Assembly: GCF_023544715.1 (NCBI RefSeq)
Contig: NZ_JAMJEZ010000003.1
Coordinates: 62,001 to 126,000 of the forward strand
Source of the DNA: Pseudomonas eutrophicaquae
Lineage (GTDB): Bacteria; Pseudomonadota; Gammaproteobacteria; Pseudomonadales; Pseudomonadaceae
DNA: 64,000 nt
Direction: 5' to 3'
How positions within the stretch are numbered: position 1 is the first letter of the stretch; every line of letters begins with the position of its first letter. Of this stretch, positions 37,336 through 47,858 are shown piece after piece. The notes beneath the pieces are model-generated. The model made no database searches. It saw only the letters and a list, made by a program, of their open reading frames with translations, and was not told the origin of the DNA. The position numbers and the translations under genes were made by a program.

Positions 37336-38874
37336 TCAGGCGTCGCTGCCCGGTAGCGGGTGGGCGCTGGTCGTGGACTGCCCGCGCCGCCACTGCAGGG
37401 CGATCAGCAGCAGGGTCGGGATCCCCAGCAGGGCAGTGACCAGGAAGAAGTCGCCATAGCCCAGCTGCTCGACCATCACTCCCGAGTAGCCGCCCATCAA
37501 GCGCGGCAGCAGCAGCATGATCGAGCTGAGCAGGGCGTACTGGGTGGCGGAGAACTGCAGGTTGGTCAGGCTCGACAGGTAGGCGATGAACGCTGCGGTG
37601 GCCAGTCCGCCACTGAAGTTGTCGGCGCTGATGGTGAACACCAGCATCTCGAGATTCGGCCCCATGCCCGAGAGCAGGGCGAATAGCAGGTTGGTGGCCG
37701 CTGAGAACAATCCGCCCAAAAACAGGATCGGCAGAATGCCGAAGCGGGCGATCAGCACGCCACCGGTCGCCGCGCCCAGCAAGGTCATCACCAGCCCGAA
37801 CAGCTTGCTGATGCTGGCGATCTCATCCTTGCTAAAGCCCAGATCGACGTAGAACACATTGGCCATCACCCCCATCACCGTGTCGGACATCCGGTAGGTG
37901 GCGATCAGCCCGAGCAAAATCAGCGCCTGCCAGCGATAGCGCTGGATGAAGTCGCTGATCGGGGTGAGCACCGGTGCCAGCCCGCGGCGGCCGAACGAGG
38001 ACAGGCACAGCAGGGTCAGCAGGGTGTAGAGGGTAAAGCGCAGAAAGGCGCGGTCGTCGAGCAGCAGATCCAGCAGGCTCACCCGGCTGCTGAACACCCC
38101 GTCCACGCCGCTGTGATAGAGCTGGGTGAACATCGCCGGCACCGAGATCAGCAGCACAATCAGCACCAGTACCGAGAGCAGCTGATGCGTCAGGCCATAG
38201 CGCAGGCTGCCGGGTTTAAGCGGAGCCGGCAGCGCGGGCTCCTTCATGCCCAGCGTGGTGAGCAGGCCCGGCAGCATCAGCAGGGCGAACAGCAGGTAGG
38301 TGCTGGACCAGGCCGCGTGGACATACCCCTCTGCTGTCGAGCCAAAGCCCTCGGCCAGAAACAGCGCGCCTGCCGTGGCCAGCAGCATGGCGATTCGATA
38401 GCCCGTGGTGTAGCAGGCCGCCAGCGCGGCTTGCTGGGTGTCCTCGGCGATCTCCAGGCGATAGGCATCCAAGGCGATATCCAGGGTGGCCGAGGCAAAC
38501 GCGACCAGCACGGCAACCGCGATCAGCCCGGCCAGATGGGTCTTGGGATCAAACAGCGCCATGCCGGCCAGCCCCGTGGCGATCAGCAGCTGTGACAGCA
38601 CCAGCCAGGAACGGCGCCGGCCCAGCGTGCCCAGCAGCGGCAGGCGCCACTGATCCAGCAGCGGTGACCAGACCCATTTGAACGCATAGGCCAGTCCGAT
38701 CAAGCTGGCATAGCCGATGGTTTCGCGGGCCACCCCGGCCTCGCGCAGCCAGACCGACAGGGTGGAGAACACCAGGATCATCGGCAGCCCGGCCGTGAAG
38801 CCGAGCAGCAGCAGGACCATGGCCGAGGGGCTGGCGTAGGTGGCGAAGGCTTCTCGCCAGGTGCGATGGGGCAT
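37336..38874 (-). CDS. ampG: AmpG muropeptide permease (MFS)
   Basis: Major facilitator permease importing GlcNAc-anhydro-MurNAc peptides for wall recycling; through the imported muropeptides it governs AmpR-dependent beta-lactamase induction where ampR/ampC exist. 512 residues and about 12-14 hydrophobic helices. Family features are LLGFTAGLPMILVFSTLSVWLREAG at the N-terminus (quoted in part), YAFKWVWSPLLDQ, GRRRSWLV and SATLDIALDAYRLE. The yajQ-mscS-ampG order supports AmpG rather than another MFS. No ampR or ampC is in this window. Confidence 0.92.
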   Translation of the reverse strand: MPHRTWREAFATYASPSAMVLLLLGFTAGLPMILVFSTLSVWLREAGVARETIGYASLIGLAYAFKWVWSPLLDQWRLPLLGTLGRRRSWLVLSQLLIATGLAGMALFDPKTHLAGLIAVAVLVAFASATLDIALDAYRLEIAEDTQQAALAACYTTGYRIAMLLATAGALFLAEGFGSTAEGYVHAAWSSTYLLFALLMLPGLLTTLGMKEPALPAPLKPGSLRYGLTHQLLSVLVLIVLLISVPAMFTQLYHSGVDGVFSSRVSLLDLLLDDRAFLRFTLYTLLTLLCLSSFGRRGLAPVLTPISDFIQRYRWQALILLGLIATYRMSDTVMGVMANVFYVDLGFSKDEIASISKLFGLVMTLLGAATGGVLIARFGILPILFLGGLFSAATNLLFALLSGMGPNLEMLVFTISADNFSGGLATAAFIAYLSSLTNLQFSATQYALLSSIMLLLPRLMGGYSGVMVEQLGYGDFFLVTALLGIPTLLLIALQWRRGQSTTSAHPLPGSDA

Positions 38875-39136
38875 GGGGCGGGCTTGTCAGGGGCAAGGAT
38901 TTCGGTGACGCACTCTACTCGCTCCGCCCGGCGCCGGCCAGCATCCCGCAGTCCTGGCGCGGTATCCTGGCTTTGCTCGGCCTGTGCCAGACGCGCAGAA
39001 TGCCAGCCACTGCCGATCTGCCTTGCAGCCGTCACATGCTGTTGCGACGGACGGCCACCGATCCGGATCAATTGTCGGCAGAATGACGCCATCTGTTCAT
39101 AAGGCGGGCCGTCGAGCCCACAAGGATTATTGCGCA

Positions 39137-39604
39137 ATGCGTGTACTGTTGTTCGTTCTGCTGCTCTTCCCGCTGCTGGAGCTGGCGCTGCTGATCAAAG
39201 TCGGTAGCAGCATCGGCGTGCTGGCCACCCTGCTGCTGATCCTCCTTGGCGTGCTGATCGGGGGCGGGTTGCTGCGCATTGCCGGCCCCGCGACGGCCTG
39301 GCGCGCCCGGGCCCGGCTGCTCAGCGGCGAGGCGCCTGAGCAGGAAATGCTCGATGGTCTGCTGCTGGCCCTGGCCGGCCTGCTGATCCTGCTGCCGGGC
39401 TTTATCAGTGATGTGCTGGGGCTGCTTTGCCTGCTGCCGGTCACCCGGCATCTGCTGCGTCAGCGTCTGGCCCGCCCCCGCAGGTCGCATCCTCCTTATC
39501 ACGCGCCTTACTCGCCAGCCCATGCGCCCCGGAGCGGCGAGCCGGGGACCGAGCGGGTACGCCCGCAGGTCATCGAGGGCGAGTGGGAGCGCCGCGATTC
39601 CTGA
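39137..39604 (+). CDS. fxsA: FxsA family membrane protein
   Basis: Inner membrane protein whose E. coli relative, when overproduced, relieves F-plasmid exclusion of phage T7. 155 residues: a first helix (MRVLLFVLLLFPLLELALL), a second (about 25-45), the GEAPEQEMLDGLLLALAGLL segment and a third helical hairpin (LLILLPGFISDVLGLLCLLP), then a basic polar tail. Start 39137 was chosen because it begins directly at the first helix. It lies just upstream of groESL, as in E. coli. Confidence 0.88.
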   Translation: MRVLLFVLLLFPLLELALLIKVGSSIGVLATLLLILLGVLIGGGLLRIAGPATAWRARARLLSGEAPEQEMLDGLLLALAGLLILLPGFISDVLGLLCLLPVTRHLLRQRLARPRRSHPPYHAPYSPAHAPRSGEPGTERVRPQVIEGEWERRDS

Positions 39605-39621
39605 AATTTTTCCAGCCGCCC

Positions 39622-39650
39622 CTTGAAACCCTCGGCCGGGCCCCCATCTA
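39622..39650 (+). promoter_or_regulatory. Heat-shock (sigma32/RpoH) promoter of groESL
   Basis: CTTGAAA (39622-39628) and CCCCATCTA (39642-39650) are 13 bases apart, an essentially perfect match to the sigma32 consensus CTTGAAA-N11-16-CCCCATnTa. It lies 147 bases before groES. No CIRCE inverted repeat is present, so HrcA control is not indicated. Confidence 0.9.
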
Positions 39651-39796
39651 GCCGTCAGCGCAGCATTGCTTGGGTAATCCTGCGAACGACTTTCGGTGGC
39701 ACGGTTCGCCGTGCCGCCCCCGGCTCTGCCGGAATCTGCCAACCCGCCGGTGAGCATCACCGGATGCTGGAAACAACCTGTTAGGAGAGATCGACC

Positions 39797-40090
39797 ATGA
39801 AGCTTCGTCCTCTGCATGACCGCGTCGTGATTCGTCGCAGCGAAGAAGAAACCAAGACCGCAGGCGGCATCGTCCTGCCGGGTTCCGCTGCCGAGAAGCC
39901 GAATCGCGGTGAAGTCGTCGCTGTCGGCGCCGGTCGCGTTCTGGACAACGGCGAAGTGCGCGCCCTGACCGTCAAGGTCGGCGACAAGGTGGTGTTCGGC
40001 CCGTACTCGGGCAGCAACACCATCAAGGTCGATGGTGAGGATCTGCTGGTGATGGGCGAGAGCGAAATCCTCGCCATCGTCGAAGACTGA
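39797..40090 (+). CDS. groES: Co-chaperonin GroES
   Basis: Heptameric lid of the GroEL folding chamber. 97 residues, family length. [20 protein letters not shown] opens the protein; the mobile loop region [15 protein letters not shown] binds GroEL; the [16 protein letters not shown] and [15 protein letters not shown] blocks complete the beta-barrel. A TTAGGAGAG ribosome site precedes the ATG, and groEL follows after 54 bases. Confidence 0.98.
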   Translation: MKLRPLHDRVVIRRSEEETKTAGGIVLPGSAAEKPNRGEVVAVGAGRVLDNGEVRALTVKVGDKVVFGPYSGSNTIKVDGEDLLVMGESEILAIVED

Positions 40091-40120
40091 GTGTCCGCTG
40101 CTTTACCGCGCATTTCCTGA

Positions 40121-41785
<1,665 letters not shown>

Positions 41786-41809
41786 GCCGCTCCACCCGCC
41801 TTAGCTGAA

Positions 41810-41842
41810 AAAAGCCCCGGTGCCGCAAGGCCCGGGGCTTTT
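41810..41842 (+). terminator. Terminator downstream of groEL
   Basis: AAAAGCCCCGG / CCGGGGCTTTT, an 11-bp stem with an 11-base loop, flanked by A and T runs. It should act in both directions, serving groESL and the converging DUF1513 operon. Confidence 0.9.
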
Positions 41843-41863
41843 TGCTGGCCGCTGCGCACGGTA

Positions 41864-42961
41864 TCAGGCCAGGCGCAAGTGGTTGTCCCAGAGCCCCGCC
41901 GGTAACTGCAGTGCCTGCATCTGAATAGCGCTGCGGCGACAGTCGTAGAGGCGGCAGCGCCCGCGCCCGGAGCTGACCACAAAACCTTCGCTGCAGGCCG
42001 CCACCCCTGCGCAGTCGGGCAGCGGGGCATCCAGACGCAAGGCGCCGCTGTCCAGCGCCCAGATGAAGAACCGGCCGCCGCGTGGTGCGGTAATCGCCAA
42101 GAGGCGTAGCTCGCTGTGGATGGCCACGCTGGCGGTGTATTGGCGCATGGCCAGACGCTGCGCCTCGCCGAGCGGGAAGGCTTGCAGCGCCTGCCCCGGG
42201 CGTTTGATCGCCACCAGCGGCACGGCGTCCGCCGGATTGCCCTCATATTGCTGGCCGCTGACCACGGTGCCGTCGCGGGCGACCGCCAGATGGCGCACGC
42301 TGTTCATCTGCTCGGGCAGCTGCTCTTTGCTGATCAGCTCGCCGCTGCGCTGCAGCAGCACCAGGCTCGGCTCCATCGCATTGAGGTTCATCTTCTCGCG
42401 GCTGTCGGCTTCGGTGCGGATGCCGCCATTGGCGATCACCAGCGTTTCACCATCGGGCATCCAGAGCAGCTGGTGCGGGCCGATGCCAAAGCTGGACAGC
42501 TCGCTCGCCCGCCGCAACTGCATGCCTTCCAGATGCCATACGCCGATCACGCCGCGCCCCGGCTCGGCGGTGTCATTCTCGGTGCTGTACAGCCATTCGC
42601 CGCTGTGATGAAACACCGCATGACCCTGGAAGTGACGCTCAGGCGGGATGCTGAGCGTCTGCAGCAGGCGGCCGTCGCGAGTGTCGATCAGGTAGCTCTC
42701 ACGACTCGGGCGGCGACCGACGAACAGGGCCATGGGCAAGAATGGATGCGCCACGACATCGTGGCAGCGCTCGGTCACGGCGGTGGCAAACTGGCGCTGG
42801 CCGTCGAGGCGATAACCCACCGCATAGTGGCGGCCATCAACAGCGTCGCGGGCCGAGAGCAGCAGAGGCTGTGCCTGGGCCGTGCGCGCCAGTGTCCAGC
42901 CTCCCAGACTGCCCGCTGCCAGCAAGGCGGCGCCCAGGCCCAGAAAGGTGCGTCGTTGCAT
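41864..42961 (-). CDS. DUF1513 family Tat-exported protein
   Basis: Last gene of the imelysin operon. 365 residues; the N-terminus MQRRTFLGLGAALLAAGS is a twin-arginine signal (RRTFL). The rest looks like a beta-propeller: repeated short strands with patterns such as HDVVAHPFLPMALFV, GHAVFHHSGEWLYSTEN, GPHQLLWMPDGETLVIANGG and VRHLAVARDGTVVSGQQ. DUF1513 proteins travel with imelysin-like iron genes; the molecular function is not established. The operon gap before it (68 bases) is the largest in the group. Confidence 0.82.
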   Translation of the reverse strand: MQRRTFLGLGAALLAAGSLGGWTLARTAQAQPLLLSARDAVDGRHYAVGYRLDGQRQFATAVTERCHDVVAHPFLPMALFVGRRPSRESYLIDTRDGRLLQTLSIPPERHFQGHAVFHHSGEWLYSTENDTAEPGRGVIGVWHLEGMQLRRASELSSFGIGPHQLLWMPDGETLVIANGGIRTEADSREKMNLNAMEPSLVLLQRSGELISKEQLPEQMNSVRHLAVARDGTVVSGQQYEGNPADAVPLVAIKRPGQALQAFPLGEAQRLAMRQYTASVAIHSELRLLAITAPRGGRFFIWALDSGALRLDAPLPDCAGVAACSEGFVVSSGRGRCRLYDCRRSAIQMQALQLPAGLWDNHLRLA

Positions 42962-43029
42962 GGCATGCTCCAGAGAGACTGGGCGCAGGCCCCTGCGCGG
43001 TGACCTGCGGCGCGGAGTGGATGGTGGAT

Positions 43030-44100
43030 TCAGTCGCCGTCGTGGGCGTTGAAGCCGAGGGTGATGCCCAGTGCGCGGGCCAGCTCCGCTTCATGCAGGC
43101 GGTGCAGCTGTTCGAGGCTGTCATAGAGGCTACGGAGGCTGGCACGGCCCTCTTCGTGGGTCAGCAGCTCGCTCAAGGGGGCTCCCAGCGCCGCCAGACG
43201 CTGGCGGGTTTCGTTCCAGGCAGCATCCAGGCGTGTTGCCAGATCAGCCTGCTCAGGGCTCAGCAGCTCACGCAGCCCCTGCTGCCACAGCTGCTGGCCG
43301 CTTTGCAGGGTGCTGTCGATCAGCGCCAGCGAGGCACCGCTGCGCCAGGCTTCGGCCTGATAGGGCTGCACCGCCTTGCCGGCCGGCGGCAGCGGGGTGT
43401 TGAGCTTGCGCTTGAGCATGTCCAGCGCGGTGACCTGGGTCTGCAGCAGTTCAGCGATCGCCTCGCGGCCCTCGGCATAGCGTGCGTTGGGGAATTGACG
43501 CAGCTGTGCGGCCAGACCCTGCTCACCCAGCCAGGCGGCCAGTACATCGGTGGACAGCGCCTGCTGATGGGTGGCGATGCCCAGCAGCAGCGGGCAGTAG
43601 CGGCGCTTCTGCTCCAGCGCCTGCAAGTCGATGCTGGCATCGAACAGCAGGTATTCGTAGGCCGTCAGCCCCTGAACCACCACGCTGGCCTGCCGCAGAT
43701 CGGTGCTGCTGAGCGCCGGATGGGTGTCCAGCAGAGTGGTGACCTGACGGGCGACCAGGTTCTTCTTGTCCGGCCAGAACTGCACCTGCCAGGCCAGATT
43801 GCCCTCGGCCAGCGGGCCAAAGGCGACCGGCTGCAGGGCTGCCCAGCTGTGGTGGACGTCCAGATAGCGCTGACGCGCTGCATCCAGCGTCTGCTCGCCG
43901 GCGCACAGGGCACGGGCGCTGTCGGCCAGCGCGCGGTTGGCCTCGCTCCAGCGCGTATAGACCGGCAGGATCAGCGCCTCACTCAGCGCCGTGCTGGCCG
44001 CGGCCATCGGCTCCAGCGCGGTTTTGGCCGGCGGCGCACTGTCCGAGCAGGCGGTGAGGGTGGCCAGCAGAGTCAAGGACAGCAGGGCAGGGCGCAGCAT
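43030..44100 (-). CDS. Imelysin-family lipoprotein lacking the GxHxxE motif
   Basis: Predicted lipoprotein of 356 residues: MLRPALLSLTLLATLTACSD, lipobox LTAC, Cys18. The mature part is all-helical and fits the imelysin/M75 fold, found in algal and bacterial iron-uptake proteins. The place of the signature GxHxxE holds GLTAYEYLLFD at about residues 144-153, so the histidine is absent. It sits ten bases after the di-haem gene. Start 44100 was chosen for its lipoprotein signal; a longer frame to 44244 has no signal peptide. Confidence 0.8.
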   Translation of the reverse strand: MLRPALLSLTLLATLTACSDSAPPAKTALEPMAAASTALSEALILPVYTRWSEANRALADSARALCAGEQTLDAARQRYLDVHHSWAALQPVAFGPLAEGNLAWQVQFWPDKKNLVARQVTTLLDTHPALSSTDLRQASVVVQGLTAYEYLLFDASIDLQALEQKRRYCPLLLGIATHQQALSTDVLAAWLGEQGLAAQLRQFPNARYAEGREAIAELLQTQVTALDMLKRKLNTPLPPAGKAVQPYQAEAWRSGASLALIDSTLQSGQQLWQQGLRELLSPEQADLATRLDAAWNETRQRLAALGAPLSELLTHEEGRASLRSLYDSLEQLHRLHEAELARALGITLGFNAHDGD

Positions 44101-44110
44101 GGGAGGTTCC

Positions 44111-45532
44111 TTACAGGGAATTGAGAAACGCCAGCAGGGCATCGCGCTGCGCGGCATCAAAAGCCAGCACCCGCTCGCGTGACGCCTCAGCCTCACCGCC
44201 ATGCCAGAGGATCGCCTCCAGCAGGTTACGGGCGCGACCATCATGCAGGAAGCGGGTATGGCCGTTGACGGTCTCGGTCAGGCCAATGCCCCACAACGGC
44301 GGAGTCCGCCACTCGCGGCCGCTGGCAAGAAATTCCCCGCGATTGTCCGCCAGTCCGTCGCCCATGTCATGCAGCAGCAGGTCCGTGTAAGGGCGGATCA
44401 GCTGACTGGCAAGCTCAGGCTCTGCCGCATCGGCGGCGGTGGTGAAGCTTGGGGTGTGGCAGGCCTGACAGCCCGCCTGATGGAACAGGCTCTTGCCAGC
44501 CAGCACCTGCGGATCATCGACATTGCGCCTGGCCGGGACCGCGAGGTTGCGGGTGTAGAACAGCACCTGGGCGAGGATGTGATCGCTGACTTCAGGGACC
44601 CCGCCCTCCGGAGCTGCCCGGCAATCGGTCTGCGCGGCGCTGCAGCTAGTGCCGGCCAGCAGGTTGCTGGACAGCCCCATGTCATTGAAGAATGCATCGG
44701 CGTTTTGCTGGTTGAGCGAGGGTTGCCCGGCTTTCCAGCCGAAGCGACCGAGCCGCGTGCTCTGGCTGGCATGATCCCAGACCTGATTGGCACGCCCGGA
44801 AATGCCATCACTGTCGCGATCATCCGGGTCCGCCTGAGCAAGGATGGCCGCCTCGGGGATGGCTTCCAGCAGCCCGAGGCCGATCATCGGCGGTGCGACG
44901 CGCAGAGAGAATTGCGCATCAGGGTGCAGCGGGCCATATCCCAACTGGTCGATCTCAAGCGTCGGGCGCTGCAGCCCGATGCGGGTGCCGTCCTTGAAGG
45001 TGACGAACTCGCTCTGGTACTGCACGCGCACCCGCCCTTCGGCGGCAACGCCCGGAATCGCCATGTCCTGCAGCTGTGCGCCATAGACCGGCTCCGGGAT
45101 CACCCCGTGTCGCGCCAGCCATGCCTCCTGCCCCTGCTGGGCGGGAATCGACAGGCGCACCAGGCTGGAGACGGCATTGTCGCCGCGGCTGCCCGGCGGA
45201 TGGCCGCGTCCGTCCTTGATGTGGCAGTTCTGGCAGGCGTTGGTGTTGAACAGCGGCCCCAGGCCATCACGAGCATCGGTCGTGGCCGGCGCAATCACCC
45301 AGGGGTTGCGAAAGAAGCTGTTGCCCACGCCAAAGTCCAGACGCCTCAGCGGCGGCAGGTTGGCTGAGGGCAACGAAAAGGCGTTCTGATCGGATTTGTT
45401 GACCGTTGCCGCGCCCGCCGAGAGGTGCTCGCCGGGCTCGGCAGCGGTGAAGCGCGGGGTGTCTTCCGCCGTGCAGGCCGCCAGCAGCAGGGCCAGCGGC
45501 AATAGCAGGAAGCCGGTCGTCGGGCGCGGCAT
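44111..45532 (-). CDS. Di-haem c-type oxidoreductase (DUF1111), lipoprotein
   Basis: 473-residue lipoprotein with signal MPRPTTGFLLLPLALLLAAC and lipidated Cys20. Two haem c motifs: CQNCH (residues 100-104) and CQACH (355-359). Between them lie WDHASQSTRLGRFGWKAGQ and the FFNDMGLSSN segment characteristic of the DUF1111 'thiol oxidoreductase' family, distantly related to di-haem peroxidases. Flanked by two imelysins, it is a candidate for electron transfer to or from iron at the periplasmic face, which is an inference from context. Confidence 0.85.
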   Translation of the reverse strand: MPRPTTGFLLLPLALLLAACTAEDTPRFTAAEPGEHLSAGAATVNKSDQNAFSLPSANLPPLRRLDFGVGNSFFRNPWVIAPATTDARDGLGPLFNTNACQNCHIKDGRGHPPGSRGDNAVSSLVRLSIPAQQGQEAWLARHGVIPEPVYGAQLQDMAIPGVAAEGRVRVQYQSEFVTFKDGTRIGLQRPTLEIDQLGYGPLHPDAQFSLRVAPPMIGLGLLEAIPEAAILAQADPDDRDSDGISGRANQVWDHASQSTRLGRFGWKAGQPSLNQQNADAFFNDMGLSSNLLAGTSCSAAQTDCRAAPEGGVPEVSDHILAQVLFYTRNLAVPARRNVDDPQVLAGKSLFHQAGCQACHTPSFTTAADAAEPELASQLIRPYTDLLLHDMGDGLADNRGEFLASGREWRTPPLWGIGLTETVNGHTRFLHDGRARNLLEAILWHGGEAEASRERVLAFDAAQRDALLAFLNSL

Positions 45533-45547
45533 GGTCGTACTCCCTGA

Positions 45548-46879
45548 TCAGAAGCTGTGGTCGGCGGTATCGGGGTTGAGGTCGCTGATCCCCAGTCGGC
45601 CAGCGGCCTGCTCGATGGCGGCGGTCTGCTGGACCAGGGCCGCGATGCCATCGCGGATGATCTGCTGGCCAGCGGTGTTGCCGGCGGCAATCAGCTGATC
45701 GAAGAACACACCCTCCTGCTCGGCGCTGTCCACCAGCTTTTGCAGGCTGGCTTGGGTGGCGTCCAGATCGGCCTTGAGGCGGGTATCCGCTGCGCTGTCC
45801 GCCCGGGCGACCAGCGAAGACAGGCTGGGTCCGGTGAGCAGGCTGCCGTCGCTCTTGCGGTATTCACCGAGGTACACATTGCGCACGCCCAGGGCGTTGT
45901 AGAAGTGCGAGTTGTGGGTGTTGTCGCTGAAGCAGTCGTGCTCGTCTTCTGTGGAGTTGGCTTCCAGCGCGACTTTCATCCGCTCACCGGCCAGCTCGCC
46001 CAGCGACAGACTGCCCATGCCGAACAGCATCTTGCGCAGGCCATTCTCGGCAGATTCCGCTTCGAGCGCGGCGCGGTAGTTGCCGGCGGTGCCGGGCTGC
46101 CACTGGCCGACCATGTACTCCAGATCGCTGATTAGCAGGGCGGTGACGGCTTGCAGGTAGTCACGGCGGCGCGCGTTGTGGCCCCCGGTGGCACCTTCGC
46201 CAAGCAGAAAATCACTGGCCGGGCGATTGCCGGCACCGGGATTACTGCCGTTGAGATCCTGTCCCCAGAGCAGAAATTCGATGGCGTGATAGCCGGTCGC
46301 CACGTTGGCTTCCGAGCCGCCCAGCTCGTTGAGCTGAGCCAGCAGCTCGCCATTGAGCTGGCTGATATCCAGGGTCTGCTCACCCACCTGGAGCGAGGTG
46401 TTGGCGATGAGGTTGGCGGTGGCTCCGGGATTGCCCAGCACGTGCTGATAGTCAGCGGCAACGTAGTCGATCAGGCCCTCATCCAGCGGCCAGGCGTTGA
46501 GCTGGCCTTCCCACTCATCGACCACCGGGTTGCCAAAGCGGAACACCTCGCTCTGCATGTACGGAATGCGCGCGGCCTGCCAGGCGGCGCGGGCGGCCTT
46601 GAGGTTGGCCTCGTTTGGTTCAGCTAGCAGGGCGTCGATCGCCTGCTGCAGGGTCTGGGCGGTGGACAGGGTGTCGCTGAACACGGCGTGGGCGAGGCTG
46701 GCGTAGTGATTGACCACCGCGCGAGCTGCGTCCTGGTCGAACGCGGTCACGTTAGCCGTGTTCTGGGTGATGGGTGCGGTGCTGGCCGCTGGTGCCTTGT
46801 TCTGCGGCTCCTCACCGCAACCGGCAAGGGCGATGGACAGGGCGAGCAGGCTGGCGCAGGTCAGGGGGGAGCGAATCAT
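45548..46879 (-). CDS. icmP: Imelysin-family iron-regulated lipoprotein (IcmP/IrpA-like)
   Basis: First gene of the four-gene operon. 443 residues, lipoprotein signal ending in Cys21 (LAGC). The imelysin signature GxHxxE is intact: GYHAIE at residues 196-201. DEWEGQLNAWPLDEGLIDYV and FLLWGQDLNG are also conserved. In P. aeruginosa the relative (PA4370) was described as an insulin-cleaving metalloprotease, but current structural work on the family favours metal or haem-associated binding. A promoter with a Fur-like box lies 41 bases upstream of the start. Confidence 0.88.
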   Translation of the reverse strand: MIRSPLTCASLLALSIALAGCGEEPQNKAPAASTAPITQNTANVTAFDQDAARAVVNHYASLAHAVFSDTLSTAQTLQQAIDALLAEPNEANLKAARAAWQAARIPYMQSEVFRFGNPVVDEWEGQLNAWPLDEGLIDYVAADYQHVLGNPGATANLIANTSLQVGEQTLDISQLNGELLAQLNELGGSEANVATGYHAIEFLLWGQDLNGSNPGAGNRPASDFLLGEGATGGHNARRRDYLQAVTALLISDLEYMVGQWQPGTAGNYRAALEAESAENGLRKMLFGMGSLSLGELAGERMKVALEANSTEDEHDCFSDNTHNSHFYNALGVRNVYLGEYRKSDGSLLTGPSLSSLVARADSAADTRLKADLDATQASLQKLVDSAEQEGVFFDQLIAAGNTAGQQIIRDGIAALVQQTAAIEQAAGRLGISDLNPDTADHSF

Positions 46880-46919
46880 CGGGCAGGTCCTTGCGATCGG
46901 GCATCAAAAGCGAGTCGTT

Positions 46920-46948
46920 ATTTAATGCGATCGTTTATCATTTTTCAA
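46920..46948 (-). promoter_or_regulatory. Promoter and Fur-like box of the imelysin operon
   Basis: On the minus strand TTGAAA (46948-46943), 17 bases, then TTAAAT (46925-46920) form a good sigma70 promoter. The 19-mer at 46945-46927 on the same strand, containing AATGATAAACGATC, agrees with the Fur consensus GATAATGATAATCATTATC at about 12 of 19 positions. It covers the -35 edge and the spacer, the position expected for repression by iron-loaded Fur. Confidence 0.6.
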
Positions 46949-46972
46949 GGGTCATGCCCTGCGATCCAGAGA

Positions 46973-47006
46973 ACAAAAAACCCGGCACAAGGGCCGGGTT
47001 TTTTGT
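46973..47006. terminator. Strong terminator downstream of sodB
   Basis: A 14-bp perfect stem, ACAAAAAACCCGGC / GCCGGGTTTTTTGT, around ACAAGG. It ends sodB transcription 16 bases past the stop codon and insulates the imelysin promoter from it. Confidence 0.93.
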
Positions 47007-47022
47007 TACAGGGTCAGGAGAC

Positions 47023-47604
47023 TCAGGCGGCGTACTGCTGCGCCACGAAGTCCCAGTTGACCAGGTTCCAGAACGCCTCGACGTACTTCGGACGCAGGTT
47101 GCGGTAGTCGATGTAGTAGGCGTGTTCCCAGACGTCGCAGGTCAGCAGCGGAGTGTCGCCGCTGGTCAGCGGGCAGCCGGCGCCGATGGTGCTGGCCAGG
47201 GCCAGGGAGCCGTCAGCCTTCTTCACCAGCCAGCCCCAGCCGGAGCCGAAGGTGCCGATGGTGACCTTGCTGAACTCTTCCTTGAACTTCTCGAAGGAGC
47301 CGAAGGCTGCGTTGATGGCCTCGGCCAGCGCACCAGTCGGCTCGCCGCCGCCGTTCGGGCTCAGGCAGTTCCAGTAGAAGGTGTGGTTCCACACCTGGGC
47401 GGCGTTGTTGAAGATGCCACCGGTGGAGGTCTTGACGATCTCCTCAAGGCTCTTGCCTTCGAACTCGGTGCCCGGCACCAGGTTGTTCAGGTTCACCACG
47501 TAGGTGTTGTGGTGCTTGCTGTGGTGGAACTCCAGGGTCTCGGCAGAAATGTGCGGCTCGAGGGCGTTCTTCTCGTAGGGCAGCGGCGGCAGTTCGAAAG
47601 CCAT
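47023..47604 (-). CDS. sodB: Iron superoxide dismutase
   Basis: Cytoplasmic FeSOD that converts superoxide to peroxide and oxygen. 193 residues from ATG 47604 ([20 protein letters not shown]). Metal ligands are His27 ([11 protein letters not shown]), the His in [13 protein letters not shown] (about 74), and Asp/His in [14 protein letters not shown] (about 157 and 161). Residues such as the [11 protein letters not shown] block indicate the Fe rather than Mn form. It is independently terminated from the iron operon downstream. Confidence 0.97.
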   Translation of the reverse strand: MAFELPPLPYEKNALEPHISAETLEFHHSKHHNTYVVNLNNLVPGTEFEGKSLEEIVKTSTGGIFNNAAQVWNHTFYWNCLSPNGGGEPTGALAEAINAAFGSFEKFKEEFSKVTIGTFGSGWGWLVKKADGSLALASTIGAGCPLTSGDTPLLTCDVWEHAYYIDYRNLRPKYVEAFWNLVNWDFVAQQYAA

Positions 47605-47858
47605 GGTCTCTCTCCGTATCATCAATCAGGTGGATTCGCGCATGTCTGACGCGATGCCCGGCTCACGGTGCCGGGATGCAGGATCGTGCGACCCGTGCAG
47701 CAGCGCTCTGATGCGCCGTCAGCGCCGGATCATAGCACCGGCACCTGGGCATATCCACGCAGCATCTGTAGGGAAAAGCGCCGCCACCGCCCGCTGCCGC
47801 GTGGACGGCTGCCCGGCCTATACTGAGCTTTCGCCCGTCTTTGTTGAAGGTCTGCCGC

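Noticed and set aside
39605-39796. CIRCE element for HrcA control of groESL
   Set aside because: No TTAGCACTC-N9-GAGTGCTAA type repeat is present; the sigma32 promoter explains regulation.
41864-47022. EfeUOB-type ferrous iron transporter
   Set aside because: Imelysin and DUF1513 genes can accompany such systems, but no EfeU permease or DyP peroxidase gene is present here.
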